From Acidovorax sp. CF316 (GTDB taxonomy: Bacteria; Pseudomonadota; Gammaproteobacteria; Burkholderiales; Burkholderiaceae_C): a stretch of DNA of 43,256 nucleotides. The stretch's first letter is position 1, and every line of letters starts with the position of its first letter. Location of the stretch: positions 1 through 43,256 of the forward strand of contig NZ_AKJX01000003.1 in assembly GCF_000276605.1 (NCBI RefSeq), given 5' to 3'. This document shows positions 10,134-18,555 of this stretch, piece by piece. The position numbers and the translations under genes were made by a program. The notes beneath the pieces were generated by a model that had not been told where the DNA came from, ran no database searches, and was given only the letters and a program-made list of their open reading frames with translations.

Positions 10134-11522
10134 CTACCAGCGCGCCTGCGCGGAACCCAGGGCCAGTGCCGGCCGGTCCCAGTGCATGGCGGCGCCCTGC
10201 ACTTGCAGTGGTGCGCGCACCCGCCGGGCCGGCCCCCAGGAGGTGGGCTCCAGCGCGTCATCCACATCCTCGTGCTGCTCAGGCGCCAGCGGCTCCACGG
10301 CGCCGCGCTCGGCGGACACCAGCCAGCGTGCCGTGCGCGCCAGCGACAGCCGCGCCGTGCTGCCCGCTCCGGTGGCCACGCGGCGTACCAGGCCGCGCAC
10401 GGCAGCGGCCGCCATCAGATAGCCCGTGGCATGGTCGATGGCCTGCACCGGCAGCGGCGTGGGCCGGTCGTGCCCACCCCAGCGCATGCCAGCGTCGGCG
10501 ATACCGGTGCTCATCTGCACCAGGCTGTCGAAACCACGCCGGCCCTGCCAGGGACCGCTTGCGCCGTAGGCGCTGAGCGACACATCCACCAGGCCCGGGT
10601 TGAGCGCGCGCCTGCGCTGCGCACCCAGCCCCAGTTGCTCCAGCGCGCCGGGCCGCAGGCCATGCACCAGCACATCGGCCTGGCGCAGCAAGCCTTCCAA
10701 CACCGCGCTATCGGCAGGCACCCGCAGGTCCAGCCGCGCGCAGCGCTTGCCCAGCACCACCTCGGGCACGGTGACGGGCTCGTCCCAACCGGGCGGATCG
10801 ATGCGCAGCACGTCCGCGCCATGGCCCGCGAGAAAACGCGTGGCCGTGGGGCCGGCCAGGATGCGCGTGAGATCGAGCACGCGCACACCGCGCAGGGGCC
10901 GCGCGGGTTTGGTGGGCCAGGTGGGCTGGGCCACCGGGTCTGCGGTCTCCCAGTGCACCAGGGGCTCCGCCTGCACCGCCCGGCCCTGCGGGTGGAGCCC
11001 CCAGTCTTCGATGCTTCGCATGGCGGCTGCACAACCCCCCTGCGCCACCACGGCAGCCTCCAGCGCGTCGGACTTCCAGCGTCCCACGGCGTGTGCCACG
11101 GCCTCCCGGTCGGCCGCCACCCCCAGCACGGCCAGGGCTGCATCGCGGTGGTGCGGCGCATTCGTGTGCAGCCGCACCCAGCCATCGGCCGTGCGGTAGT
11201 CCCCGGCCACGGCATCCCAGACCGGCGGCAGGGTCCAGCCCTGGGGACGCAGCGACATGCCGAACCAGAAGGACGCGAGGCGCCGGTCCACCTGCACGGC
11301 AGGCCACGCGCCACCCGCCTGCGCCAGGAGCTCAGCCACGGCCAGCCCCGCCACGCCGACCGAGGCGGTGGCCAGGTCCGTGACCGGAAACACCGAGGGC
11401 AGATCGCCCCGGCCTGCAACCGACAAGTGGTCCAGCGCCGATGCGGGGCCACCCAGCGCCGTCCATGCCTGGCCAGCCAGCGCCAGGGCGCCTGGGGGAA
11501 CAGAAATCAGTGGGGCGGGCAT
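10134..11522 (-). CDS. CaiB/BaiF-family CoA-transferase with swapped domain order
   Basis: A 462-residue member of the class III (CaiB/BaiF) CoA-transferases, which move CoA between carboxylic acids. The motif that normally opens these proteins (RGVRVLDLTRILAGPTATRF, then LAGHGADVLRID) starts only near residue 203. The first 200 residues instead look like the latter part of a CaiB protein: a catalytic-type Asp segment (PVTDLATASVGVAGLAVAEL), then GDYRTADGWVRLHTN and HPQGRAVQAEPLV. A second Asp segment, IDHATGYLMAAAAV, lies near the C-terminus. The protein therefore reads like two overlapping CaiB pieces in permuted order. Substrate unknown. It is divergent from the HTH-citrate synthase gene across a 96-base A+T-rich gap. 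Confidence 0.85.
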   Translation of the reverse strand: MPAPLISVPPGALALAGQAWTALGGPASALDHLSVAGRGDLPSVFPVTDLATASVGVAGLAVAELLAQAGGAWPAVQVDRRLASFWFGMSLRPQGWTLPPVWDAVAGDYRTADGWVRLHTNAPHHRDAALAVLGVAADREAVAHAVGRWKSDALEAAVVAQGGCAAAMRSIEDWGLHPQGRAVQAEPLVHWETADPVAQPTWPTKPARPLRGVRVLDLTRILAGPTATRFLAGHGADVLRIDPPGWDEPVTVPEVVLGKRCARLDLRVPADSAVLEGLLRQADVLVHGLRPGALEQLGLGAQRRRALNPGLVDVSLSAYGASGPWQGRRGFDSLVQMSTGIADAGMRWGGHDRPTPLPVQAIDHATGYLMAAAAVRGLVRRVATGAGSTARLSLARTARWLVSAERGAVEPLAPEQHEDVDDALEPTSWGPARRVRAPLQVQGAAMHWDRPALALGSAQARW

Positions 11523-11572
11523 GAGAACCTCCTTGAAAGAAGCTTCTCAGAATAGATTGGCAGCATTTATTG

Positions 11573-11582
11573 TCAATATTGA
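11573..11582. promoter_or_regulatory. Candidate operator between CoA-transferase and HTH-citrate synthase
   Basis: The 96-base divergent gap is strikingly A+T-rich for this genome. It contains a perfect 10-base palindrome, TCAATATTGA. An overlapping looser inverted repeat, ATTGGCAG...TTGTCAAT (11555-11577), shares one arm with it. Its place between a gene for a protein with a DNA-binding domain and a divergent partner suggests an operator; this is inference. Confidence 0.4.
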
Positions 11583-11618
11583 TTTATATTTTCAACATGC
11601 CTTTTCTCTGATCCACCC

Positions 11619-12812
11619 ATGTCTAGCTACCTCACCGCCGCCGAAACCGCCGAGCGCCTGGGTGTCTCGCGCGCCACGCTGTACGCCTATGTGAGCCGCG
11701 GCCTGCTGCATGCCCACCCCGGCCCCACACCACGCGAAAGCCGCTATGCGCAGGCCGACGTGGAGATGCTGGCTGGCCAGCGCAAGCGCGGCCGCAAGCC
11801 GCGCGAGGTGGCCAAGGCCACTTTGAGCTGGGGGCTGCCGGTGCTCGAATCGGCGATCACGCTGATCGAGGACGGCCAGCTGTACCTGCGCGGCGTCCCG
11901 GTCGAGAATCTGGCGCAGTCCTGCAGCGTGGAGGCCGTGGCCGCCCGGCTCTGGCAGTGCACGCAAGCCGCCGCCTTTGGCGCCGGTGCCCCCGAGGCCT
12001 CCCCCATGCTGGCTGCCGTGCAGTCGCATCTGGCCGGCCACCGGCCAGAGGAGGCCCTGCTGCCGCTGTTCACCATCGCCAGCGACGACGCGCCCACCGC
12101 CCAGTGGCAGACCACGCCCGAGCGCCTGGCCGAGGGCTGTGGCGCCCTGGTGCGCCAGCTGGCCGCCTGCCTGCTGGGCACGGCGCCCGGTGCCGACCCC
12201 ATCCACCTGCAGTGCGCCCGGGCCTGGCAGCTCGACGACCAGGGGGCCGACCTGGTGCGCATGGCGCTGGTGCTGTGCGCCGACCATGAACTCAATGCCT
12301 CGGGCTTCACGGCGCGCTGCGTGGCCTCCACCGGCGCCAGCCTGCGCGCGGCCGTGGTGGGCGGGCTGGCGGCGCTGACCGGCGCGCGCCACGGCGGGGC
12401 CACGGCCCGGGTGGAGGCCTTGTGGGACGAACTGGACGGCAGGCAAGAGCAGTCCTCGCCCGCCGCAGGCCTGCGCCAGCGGCTGGCCCGCGGCGAGGCC
12501 CTGCCCGGCTTTGGCCACCACCTGTACCCGCAAGGCGATGGGCGCGCCCGGCTGCTGCTGGCGCGCATCCTGCCCGCGCGCCCGGTCTGGGCGCCCTGGG
12601 TCGCCGACGCCCAGGCCCTGGTGGGCCAGCCCCCGTCCCTGGACTTCGCGCTGGTGGCCGTGCGCCGCCACCTGGGTCTGCCGCAGGGTGCCGCCTACGG
12701 GCTGTTCGCGCTGGGACGCTCCCTGGGCTGGATCGCGCACGCACTGGAGCAGCGCAGCAGCGCCGGCCTGATCCGTCCACGGGCTGCCTACACCGGCCCA
12801 CGCCCCGCCTGA
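11619..12812 (+). CDS. Citrate synthase family protein with N-terminal helix-turn-helix
   Basis: A 397-residue fusion. Residues 4-32 (YLTAAETAERLGVSRATLYA, then YVSRGLL) form an excisionase/MerR-like helix-turn-helix. From about residue 65 the chain is citrate synthase-like. The three catalytic positions of citrate synthases appear present: His in GARHGGAT, His in GFGHHLYPQGDGRA, and Asp in PSLDFALVAV. The ADHELNAS motif is also there. The enzyme could thus still condense oxaloacetate or another 2-oxo acid with an acyl-CoA, while the HTH suggests DNA binding. The family is known from genome annotation, but I know of no established function. It is divergent from the CaiB-type gene, a pairing that hints at a shared acyl-CoA substrate or at regulation of the neighbour. 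Confidence 0.85.
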   Translation: MSSYLTAAETAERLGVSRATLYAYVSRGLLHAHPGPTPRESRYAQADVEMLAGQRKRGRKPREVAKATLSWGLPVLESAITLIEDGQLYLRGVPVENLAQSCSVEAVAARLWQCTQAAAFGAGAPEASPMLAAVQSHLAGHRPEEALLPLFTIASDDAPTAQWQTTPERLAEGCGALVRQLAACLLGTAPGADPIHLQCARAWQLDDQGADLVRMALVLCADHELNASGFTARCVASTGASLRAAVVGGLAALTGARHGGATARVEALWDELDGRQEQSSPAAGLRQRLARGEALPGFGHHLYPQGDGRARLLLARILPARPVWAPWVADAQALVGQPPSLDFALVAVRRHLGLPQGAAYGLFALGRSLGWIAHALEQRSSAGLIRPRAAYTGPRPA

Positions 12813-12814
12813 GT

Positions 12815-12844
12815 TTGGGGAAATCACTGGACTCTGGTTATAAT
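12815..12844 (+). promoter_or_regulatory. Sigma-70-type promoter of rpmE2
   Basis: A perfect TATAAT at 12839-12844 is preceded by TTGGGG at 12815-12820 with an 18-base spacer. It predicts a leader of roughly 85-90 bases before the rpmE2 start at 12939. Confidence 0.65.
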
Positions 12845-12938
12845 GGAGGGCTTTTTCTGCGGAAAGTACGCTGGATGCTCCACGGCGCAAAGGTTGCTCC
12901 GGGTCCAGCACGGCTCCCGCACTTGACAAGGATTGATC

Positions 12939-13205
12939 ATGAAAGAAGGCATTCACCCCAACTACCGCGAAGTTCTGTTCGTGGACCTGTCCAACGGTTT
13001 CAAGTTCGTGACCCGTTCGTGCGTGAACACCAAGGAAATGGGCAAGACCGACGACGGCCGTGAGCTGCCCCTGTTCAAGCTCGATACCTCCAGCGAATCG
13101 CACCCCTTCTACACGGGCACGCAAAAGTCCGTGGACAACATGGGCGGACGCGTCGAGAAGTTCCGCAACCGTTTCGGCAAGACCACCGCTACCGCTGCCA
13201 AGTAA
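12939..13205 (+). CDS. rpmE2: 50S ribosomal protein bL31 type B
   Basis: An 88-residue protein beginning [20 protein letters not shown], the typical opening of type B L31. It lacks the CxxC zinc-binding pairs of type A L31; the only cysteine is in RSCVNTKE. L31 bridges the two ribosomal subunits. The start is the ATG at 12939, with AAGGA about eight bases before it; a TTG two codons upstream is less likely. A strong promoter precedes it and an intrinsic terminator follows, so it is probably transcribed alone. Confidence 0.97.
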   Translation: MKEGIHPNYREVLFVDLSNGFKFVTRSCVNTKEMGKTDDGRELPLFKLDTSSESHPFYTGTQKSVDNMGGRVEKFRNRFGKTTATAAK

Positions 13206-13228
13206 TCCTTCGCACGCTGTATGCCAAG

Positions 13229-13260
13229 AAGGCAGCCCGGGCAACCGAGCTGCCTTTTTT
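13229..13260 (+). terminator. Intrinsic terminator of rpmE2
   Basis: AAGGCAGC (13229-13236) pairs with GCTGCCTT. The stem extends by CGG/CCG across a C-A mismatch around a GCAA loop, and the 3' arm runs into TTTTTT ending at 13260. This is a textbook rho-independent terminator 23 bases after the stop codon. Confidence 0.92.
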
Positions 13261-13383
13261 CATGTTTGCGCCCCTGCGCTGTGACCGGGGTTACCAGACT
13301 TACCCTGCCCTTCACAGCCTGCTGACGGAACCCGGGCGCTTATCCCTTATTCTTGGCGGCTCCTTCAAGCCACCAGCCGACGC

Positions 13384-15093
13384 GTGAATCCACCGACCCC
13401 AGCCATCGTTACCCAGAATGCCGTGCGGCCACTGCCGCGCTGGGCCCTGATGCTGCTGTGCATTGCCTATGTGATCCCCGGCTTCGTGGGGCGCGCGCCA
13501 TGGAAGAGCGCCGACATCACCGCCTACGGCTACATGCTGGAGTTGGCGCAGGGCCGCACCAGCTGGCTCAACCCGCTGCTGGGCGGCATGGCACCCGAGA
13601 CCGAGGGCCTGCTGCCCTACTGGATCGGGGCCCTGGCCCTCCAGTGGGCGCCGGCCTGGCTGTCGCCCGAAATGGCCGTGCGCATCCCTTTTGCCGCGCT
13701 GCTGGCCCTCACCTTCATGGCCACCTGGTACGGCGTGTACTACCTGGCACGCAGCCCGGGTGCGCAGCCCGTGGCCTTTGCCTTCGGCGGCGAGGCCACC
13801 CCGCTCGACTATGCGCGCGCCATTGCCGATGGCGCCCTGCTCGCGCTGATCGCCTGCCTGGGCCTGGCCCAGCTTTCGCACGAGGTGACGAGCTACCTGG
13901 TGCAACTGAGCTGCACCTCCTTCCTGTTCTTTGCCTTTGCCGTGCTGCCCTACCACGCCACCAAGGCGCTGGGAGCCATGCTGGTGGGCGCCTTCGGCCT
14001 CACGTTGGCGGGCGCCCCTGCGCTCACGGTGCTGCTGGGTGCCAGCGGCGTGCTGCTGGCGCTGCGCCTGCCCGACAAGGACGCGCGCCAGTGCCGGGCC
14101 TGGGCGGTGGCCACGGCCCTGGTCATCGTGGCTGCGGCCGTGCTGGCCTGGCAGCTCGACCTGTGGCGCTGGCGCATCGTGAGCACCGAGGGCGGTGGCA
14201 AGGAATGGGCGAGCCTGGCCCGGCTGCTGGTCTGGTTTGGCTGGCCAGCCTGGCCCCTGGCGCTGTGGACGCTGTGGCGCTGGCGCAAGCAGATCGCCAG
14301 CCGCCAGTGGCACCGCCACCTGCTGCTGCCGCTGTGGTTCACGGCCATCTCCATCGGTGCCACCATCACAACCCAGCCGGCCGACCGCGCCCTGCTGCTG
14401 GGCCTGCCCGCACTGGCGGCACTGGCCGCCTTCGCGCTGCCCACGCTCAGCCGCAGTATGGGCGCGCTGATCGACTGGTTCACGCTGATCTTTTTCAGCG
14501 TCTCGGCCCTGGCGATCTGGGTCATCTGGATCGCCATGCAGACCGGCGTGCCCGCCAAGCCGGCGGCCAATGTGGCCAAGCTCGCGCCGGGCTTCGTGCC
14601 GCAGTTCTCGCTGCTGGCCCTGGTGGCGGCATTGGCCGCCTCGGTGGGCTGGTGCGCGCTGGTGTGGTGGCGCGCCTCGCGCAACCGCGCCCCGATCTGG
14701 AAGAGCCTGGTGCTGCCCGCCAGCGGCGCCGCCCTGAGCTGGCTGCTGCTCATGAGCCTGTGGCTGCCGCTGCTCGATTTCGCGCGCAGCTATGTGCCGC
14801 AGATGCGCGCCGTCACGGCCGTGCTGGGCCCACAGCCCGGCTGCGTGCAGACCGTGGGCCTGAGCCGCGCCCAGGTGGCCGCGCTGCAGTACCACGCCGG
14901 CCTCACGCTGCACCCTGCCAGCCTCGCGGTGACCGGCTGCGAGTGGCTGGTCTCGGACATCGCCTCCTGGCCCGCACCGGCCTCCAGCGTGGATGGGCTG
15001 CAGTGGGAACGCGTGGCCACCGTGGCACGCCCCACCGACAAGACCGACTTCCTGGTGCTGCTGCGCCGCATCGAAACCGAAACCAAACCCTGA
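13384..15093 (+). CDS. Multi-pass membrane protein, ArnT/GT39-like glycosyltransferase (putative)
   Basis: A 569-residue protein with about ten hydrophobic segments, the first at residues 19-38 (RWALMLLCIAYVIPGFVG). After it comes an outer loop, PWKSADITAYGYMLELAQG, and further on GLLPYWIGALALQWAP. This layout (acidic residue in the first loop, then a P-x-W-type motif before TM2) resembles ArnT/GT39 enzymes, which move sugars from a polyprenyl carrier to lipids or proteins. The match is weak, and no direct substrate evidence exists. The start used is a GTG with no clear ribosome-binding site. Its TGA shares one base with the ATG of the MATE gene (TGATG), indicating translational coupling. Confidence 0.65.
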   Translation: MNPPTPAIVTQNAVRPLPRWALMLLCIAYVIPGFVGRAPWKSADITAYGYMLELAQGRTSWLNPLLGGMAPETEGLLPYWIGALALQWAPAWLSPEMAVRIPFAALLALTFMATWYGVYYLARSPGAQPVAFAFGGEATPLDYARAIADGALLALIACLGLAQLSHEVTSYLVQLSCTSFLFFAFAVLPYHATKALGAMLVGAFGLTLAGAPALTVLLGASGVLLALRLPDKDARQCRAWAVATALVIVAAAVLAWQLDLWRWRIVSTEGGGKEWASLARLLVWFGWPAWPLALWTLWRWRKQIASRQWHRHLLLPLWFTAISIGATITTQPADRALLLGLPALAALAAFALPTLSRSMGALIDWFTLIFFSVSALAIWVIWIAMQTGVPAKPAANVAKLAPGFVPQFSLLALVAALAASVGWCALVWWRASRNRAPIWKSLVLPASGAALSWLLLMSLWLPLLDFARSYVPQMRAVTAVLGPQPGCVQTVGLSRAQVAALQYHAGLTLHPASLAVTGCEWLVSDIASWPAPASSVDGLQWERVATVARPTDKTDFLVLLRRIETETKP

Positions 15094-16457
15094 TGAGCGA
15101 GCTGTCGACCATTTCCCGCCACGCCGTGACGGTGCTGGCCGGGCAACTGGCCGTGATGGCCTTCGGCGTGGCCGACACCATCGTGGCGGGCCGCTACAGC
15201 GAGGCTTCGCTGGCCGCGCTGTCGGTGGGCTCGGCCATCTTCATCAGCGTCTACGTGGCGCTGATCGGCGTGCTCAGCGCCCTGCTGCCGGTGTGGGCCG
15301 AGCAGCGCGGTGCGGGGCAGCAGCAGCAACTGGGCGCCTCGCTGCGCCAGTCGCTGTACCTGTGCGCCGTGGCCAGCATCCTGGGCATGGCCGTGCTGCT
15401 CTCGCCCGGCGCCGTGCTGCGCTGGACCGAGGTGCCCGATGCGCTGCGCAGCGAGGTCGAGAACTACCTGGCCGTGCTCGCGCTCGCTCTGCCGCCGGCC
15501 CTGCTGTTCCGCATCTACAGCACGCTCAACCAGGCGCTGGGCCGCCCCCAGCTGGTCACCTGGCTGCAGGTGGGCTCGCTGTTCATCAAGGTGCCGCTGT
15601 CCATCTGGTTCACCTTTGGCGGCGCAGGCCTGCCCGCGCAGGGCGCCGTGGGCTGCGCCTGGGCCACGCTGGTGGTCAACTGCAGCATGCTGGCGCTGGC
15701 GGTATGGCTGCTGCGCACGCAGGCGCTGTACCAGCCGCTGGCCCTCTGGAAGCCGCTGGAACGCCCGCACTGGCCCACCATCGCGGGTTTTGCACGCCTG
15801 GGCGTACCGGCGGGCCTGGCGGTGATGGTGGAAGTCACCTCGTTCACCCTCATGGCCTTGTTCATCGCGCGCCAGGGCACGGTGGCCTCGGCCGCGCACC
15901 AGATAGCGTCCAACCTGGCGGCCGTGCTGTACATGGTGCCCCTGTCGCTGTCCATTGCCGCCAGCGCGCGCGTGAGCTACTGGCTGGGCGCGGGCGAACC
16001 GCTGCGCGCGCACCAGGTGGCGCTGCTGGGCATGCGCCTGGCCTGCGCCATGGGCCTGGCCCTGGCGGCGCTGATGTTCCTCGGGCGCAACCACCTGGGC
16101 GCGCTGTACTCATCGAACGCACAGGTGGTGGCGGTCACGGGCGGGCTGCTGGCCTGGGTGGCCGCCTACCATGTGGCCGACGCGCTGCAGACCCTGTGCG
16201 TGTTCGTGCTGCGCTGCTACCGCATCACGGTGGCGCCGCTGGTGGTGTACTGCACCCTGCTCTGGGGCGCCGGCCTGGGCGGCGGCTACCTGCTGGCCTA
16301 CCAGGGCCTGGGGCCCTGGGCCGCGGTGGCCACGCCGGCCACCTTCTGGGCTGCCAGCGCTGCCGCCCTGGCCGTGACGGCCGCCCTGTTCGCGGCCATG
16401 CTCTGGCGTGCGATCAGGCTGCCAGCGCCTGCGGCACTGGCAAGCGCAGCCGGTTGA
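15093..16457 (+). CDS. MATE family efflux transporter
   Basis: A 454-residue integral membrane protein with twelve predicted hydrophobic segments in two similar halves. Typical MATE stretches are AVMAFGVADTIVAGRYSEAS at residues 21-40, RIYSTLNQALGRPQLVTWLQ in the middle, and ASAAHQIASNLAAVLYMVPL in the second half. MATE proteins export cationic drugs or metabolites using H+ or Na+ gradients; the substrate here is unknown. Start and stop of the upstream ArnT-like gene overlap (TGATG), so the two are one operon. Its last 44 bases overlap, in the opposite direction, the 3' end of phoR. Confidence 0.9.
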   Translation: MSELSTISRHAVTVLAGQLAVMAFGVADTIVAGRYSEASLAALSVGSAIFISVYVALIGVLSALLPVWAEQRGAGQQQQLGASLRQSLYLCAVASILGMAVLLSPGAVLRWTEVPDALRSEVENYLAVLALALPPALLFRIYSTLNQALGRPQLVTWLQVGSLFIKVPLSIWFTFGGAGLPAQGAVGCAWATLVVNCSMLALAVWLLRTQALYQPLALWKPLERPHWPTIAGFARLGVPAGLAVMVEVTSFTLMALFIARQGTVASAAHQIASNLAAVLYMVPLSLSIAASARVSYWLGAGEPLRAHQVALLGMRLACAMGLALAALMFLGRNHLGALYSSNAQVVAVTGGLLAWVAAYHVADALQTLCVFVLRCYRITVAPLVVYCTLLWGAGLGGGYLLAYQGLGPWAAVATPATFWAASAAALAVTAALFAAMLWRAIRLPAPAALASAAG

Positions 16458-17766
16458 CCGGAAAGGTGACGCAGAAGGTCGAGCCCTTGCCCAGGGTGCT
16501 CTGGATGGCGAGCGTCGCGCCATGGCGCTGCAGCACATGCTTCACGATGGCCAGGCCCAGGCCCGTGCCACCGGTCTCGCGCGAGCGGCTGCGGTCCACC
16601 CGGTAGAAGCGCTCGGTCAGCCGCGGAATGTGCTCGGGCGCAATGCCCGGGCCCGTGTCCTTGACCGAGAAGGTGGCCGAGCCATCCTCCTTGCGCACCC
16701 AGCCCACCGTGATCGTGCCGCCCGCAGGCGTGTAGCGCACGGCGTTGTTGATGATGTTGGACAGGGCGCTCTGCAGCTCGGCCGGCACACCGGCAATGTC
16801 CCCCTGGGCCAGCAGCTCCGCCTTGCTCGGGAACAGCAGCGTGTGGGGGCGCTGCTGGGTCTGGGCCAGCAGGGCCGACAGGGCACGGCTCTCTTCCTCG
16901 CAGCGTTGCACCAGGCCTTGCACCGGCATCCACTCGGCCATGCCGGGTGGCGGACTGCCCTCCAGGCGCGACAGCGTGAGCAGGTCCTGCACCACGCTCT
17001 GCATGCGTGCGGCCTGCTGCGACATCATGCCCAGGTAGCGGGCGCGCTCGTCCTGTGCCAGCGGCAGGGTCTGCAGTGTCTCGACGAAGCCCATGAGCAC
17101 CGTGAGCGGTGTGCGGATCTCGTGCGAGACGTTGGCCACGAAGTCGCGGCGCATGGCCTCGGCCTGCTCCAGCGCCGTCACATCGCGCGACAGCAGCAGC
17201 GTGCGCCCGTCGCCATAGGGGTGCAGGTGCACCGAGATGCGCACCGGGCGCGAAGGCGTGCTGTTGCGCCCCTCCAGCACCACGTCGTGCGAGAAATCCT
17301 GGGCCGTGTAATAGGCAGTGAATTCGGGGTCGCGCACCAGGTTGCCGATGGACTGCATGACGTCGCGCTGCGCGTCAAAACCGAACTGGGCGGCGGCCAT
17401 CTGGTTGCACCACTCAATGTGGCCCTTTGCATCCAGCAGCACCACCCCGTTGGGCGTGGCCTGCAGCGCAGCCAGTATCTCCTGCAGGCGGTTCTGGCTG
17501 CTTTGCACCTCCTGGGCCTGCAGGCGCAACAGGCGCCGCGACCGGTCGGCCGCCTCGCCCCACATGCCGCGCATGACCGGTGCGCGCGACAGCTCGCCCG
17601 TGCGCAGCCAGCGCAGCACGCGCGCGCCGCGCAGCAGGTCCCACACAAACCATGCCCAGGCCGCTATTGCCGCTCCCAGGGCCGCGCCCCAGGGCCCGCC
17701 CTGCCACCAACCGAGCCCGCCGCCGGCAATTTGCCAGAGCAGAAAATACGTGAATCGCCAGAGCAT
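16414..17766 (-). CDS. phoR: Phosphate regulon sensor histidine kinase PhoR
   Basis: A 450-residue membrane kinase. Two short N-terminal hydrophobic stretches (residues 5-45) are followed by a PAS domain (about 95-195). The HisKA box FVANVSHEIRTPLTVL has the phospho-accepting His215. The HATPase region includes the N-box NIINNAVRY (337-345), KDTGPGIAPEHI and GGTGLGLAIVKH. PhoR phosphorylates PhoB when phosphate is scarce and is held inactive by the Pst-PhoU complex. It is the last gene of the pst-pho operon, 57 bases after phoB, with a perfect hairpin in that gap. The 3' end overlaps the convergent MATE gene by 44 bases. Confidence 0.95.
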   Translation of the reverse strand: MLWRFTYFLLWQIAGGGLGWWQGGPWGAALGAAIAAWAWFVWDLLRGARVLRWLRTGELSRAPVMRGMWGEAADRSRRLLRLQAQEVQSSQNRLQEILAALQATPNGVVLLDAKGHIEWCNQMAAAQFGFDAQRDVMQSIGNLVRDPEFTAYYTAQDFSHDVVLEGRNSTPSRPVRISVHLHPYGDGRTLLLSRDVTALEQAEAMRRDFVANVSHEIRTPLTVLMGFVETLQTLPLAQDERARYLGMMSQQAARMQSVVQDLLTLSRLEGSPPPGMAEWMPVQGLVQRCEEESRALSALLAQTQQRPHTLLFPSKAELLAQGDIAGVPAELQSALSNIINNAVRYTPAGGTITVGWVRKEDGSATFSVKDTGPGIAPEHIPRLTERFYRVDRSRSRETGGTGLGLAIVKHVLQRHGATLAIQSTLGKGSTFCVTFPVNRLRLPVPQALAA

Positions 17767-17796
17767 GCAGGTTGCAAAGCCTTCTCAGAAAACCAG

Positions 17797-17816
17797 GGGC
17801 GCCGCGCGGCGCCCCG
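17797..17816 (-). repeat. Perfect 20-base GC-rich palindrome between phoB and phoR
   Basis: GGGGCGCCGCGCGGCGCCCC is a perfect palindrome in the 57-base gap, just after the phoB stop. On the minus strand it is followed by TGGTTTTCTG, so it could act as a leaky terminator or RNA-stability element that lowers phoR relative to phoB. Confidence 0.6.
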
Positions 17817-17823
17817 TGAACCA

Positions 17824-18540
17824 TCAGGCCTGCAGCTGCTGCGCCTGGGGTTGCGATTGCGCCGTGAGCCGGTAGCCGGCGCCGCGCACCGTCTCCACCA
17901 TCACCGACGCGGCACCCAGCGCTTCGCGCAGGCGCTTGACGTGCACGTCCACTGTACGCTCTTCGATGAAGACATGGTCGCCCCAGACCTTGTCCAGCAG
18001 TTGCGAGCGGCTGTGCACGCGCTCGGCATGCTTCATGAGGTAGTGCAGCAGCTTGAACTCGGTGGGGCCCACCTTGAGCTGCTGGCCCTGGAAGGCCACG
18101 CGGTAGGTGCCGGCATCGAGCACCAGGTCGGCAATGGTCACGCTGTCGCTGACCTGCTCGGGCGCACGGCGGCGCAGCACGGCGCGGATGCGCGCCAGCA
18201 GCTCCTGCGTGGAAAACGGCTTGGTGATGTAGTCGTCGGCGCCAGCGTCCAGGCCTGCCACCTTGTCCGGCTCGTCGCCGCGTGCGGTGAGCATGAGGAT
18301 GGGGATGGCCTTGGTGCGCGCATCGGCGCGCCACTTGCGCGCCAGTGACAGGCCACTCTGGCCGGGCAGCATCCAGTCGAGCAGGATGACGTCGGGCAGC
18401 ACGGCATCGAGCTCGCGCTGGGCCGAATCGCCATCTTCGGCCCAGAAGGGCTGGAATCCGTTGTGCCGCAGGTTGACCGCGATCAGCTCGGCGATCGCAG
18501 GTTCGTCTTCGACAATCAGAACACGGGGTAGCTTTCTCAT
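17824..18540 (-). CDS. phoB: Phosphate regulon response regulator PhoB
   Basis: A 238-residue OmpR-family regulator. The receiver domain has the acidic pair Glu11-Asp12, phospho-acceptor Asp55 (LLDWMLPG), Thr85 and Lys107. The C-terminal winged-helix domain includes VGPTEFKLLHYLMKHAERVH, then RTVDVHVKRLREAL and ETVRGAGYRL. PhoB binds Pho boxes (7-base repeats at 11-base spacing) and activates the phosphate-starvation genes. It lies 15 bases after phoU and is followed by phoR, so the regulators are encoded at the end of the transporter operon rather than separately. Confidence 0.97.
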   Translation of the reverse strand: MRKLPRVLIVEDEPAIAELIAVNLRHNGFQPFWAEDGDSAQRELDAVLPDVILLDWMLPGQSGLSLARKWRADARTKAIPILMLTARGDEPDKVAGLDAGADDYITKPFSTQELLARIRAVLRRRAPEQVSDSVTIADLVLDAGTYRVAFQGQQLKVGPTEFKLLHYLMKHAERVHSRSQLLDKVWGDHVFIEERTVDVHVKRLREALGAASVMVETVRGAGYRLTAQSQPQAQQLQA

Positions 18541-18555
18541 ACAGCGTTCACAGGC

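Noticed and set aside
12836..12848. GTTATAATGG before rpmE2 as a Zur site
   Set aside because: Only half of a Zur-type dyad is present, and the bases are explained by the TATAAT promoter element.
13289..13297. GGTTACCAG upstream of the ArnT-like gene, also found upstream of the GGDEF-EAL gene at 32921-32929
   Set aside because: A nine-base match is expected about this often by chance in 43 kb of both strands, and the second repeat is not conserved here.
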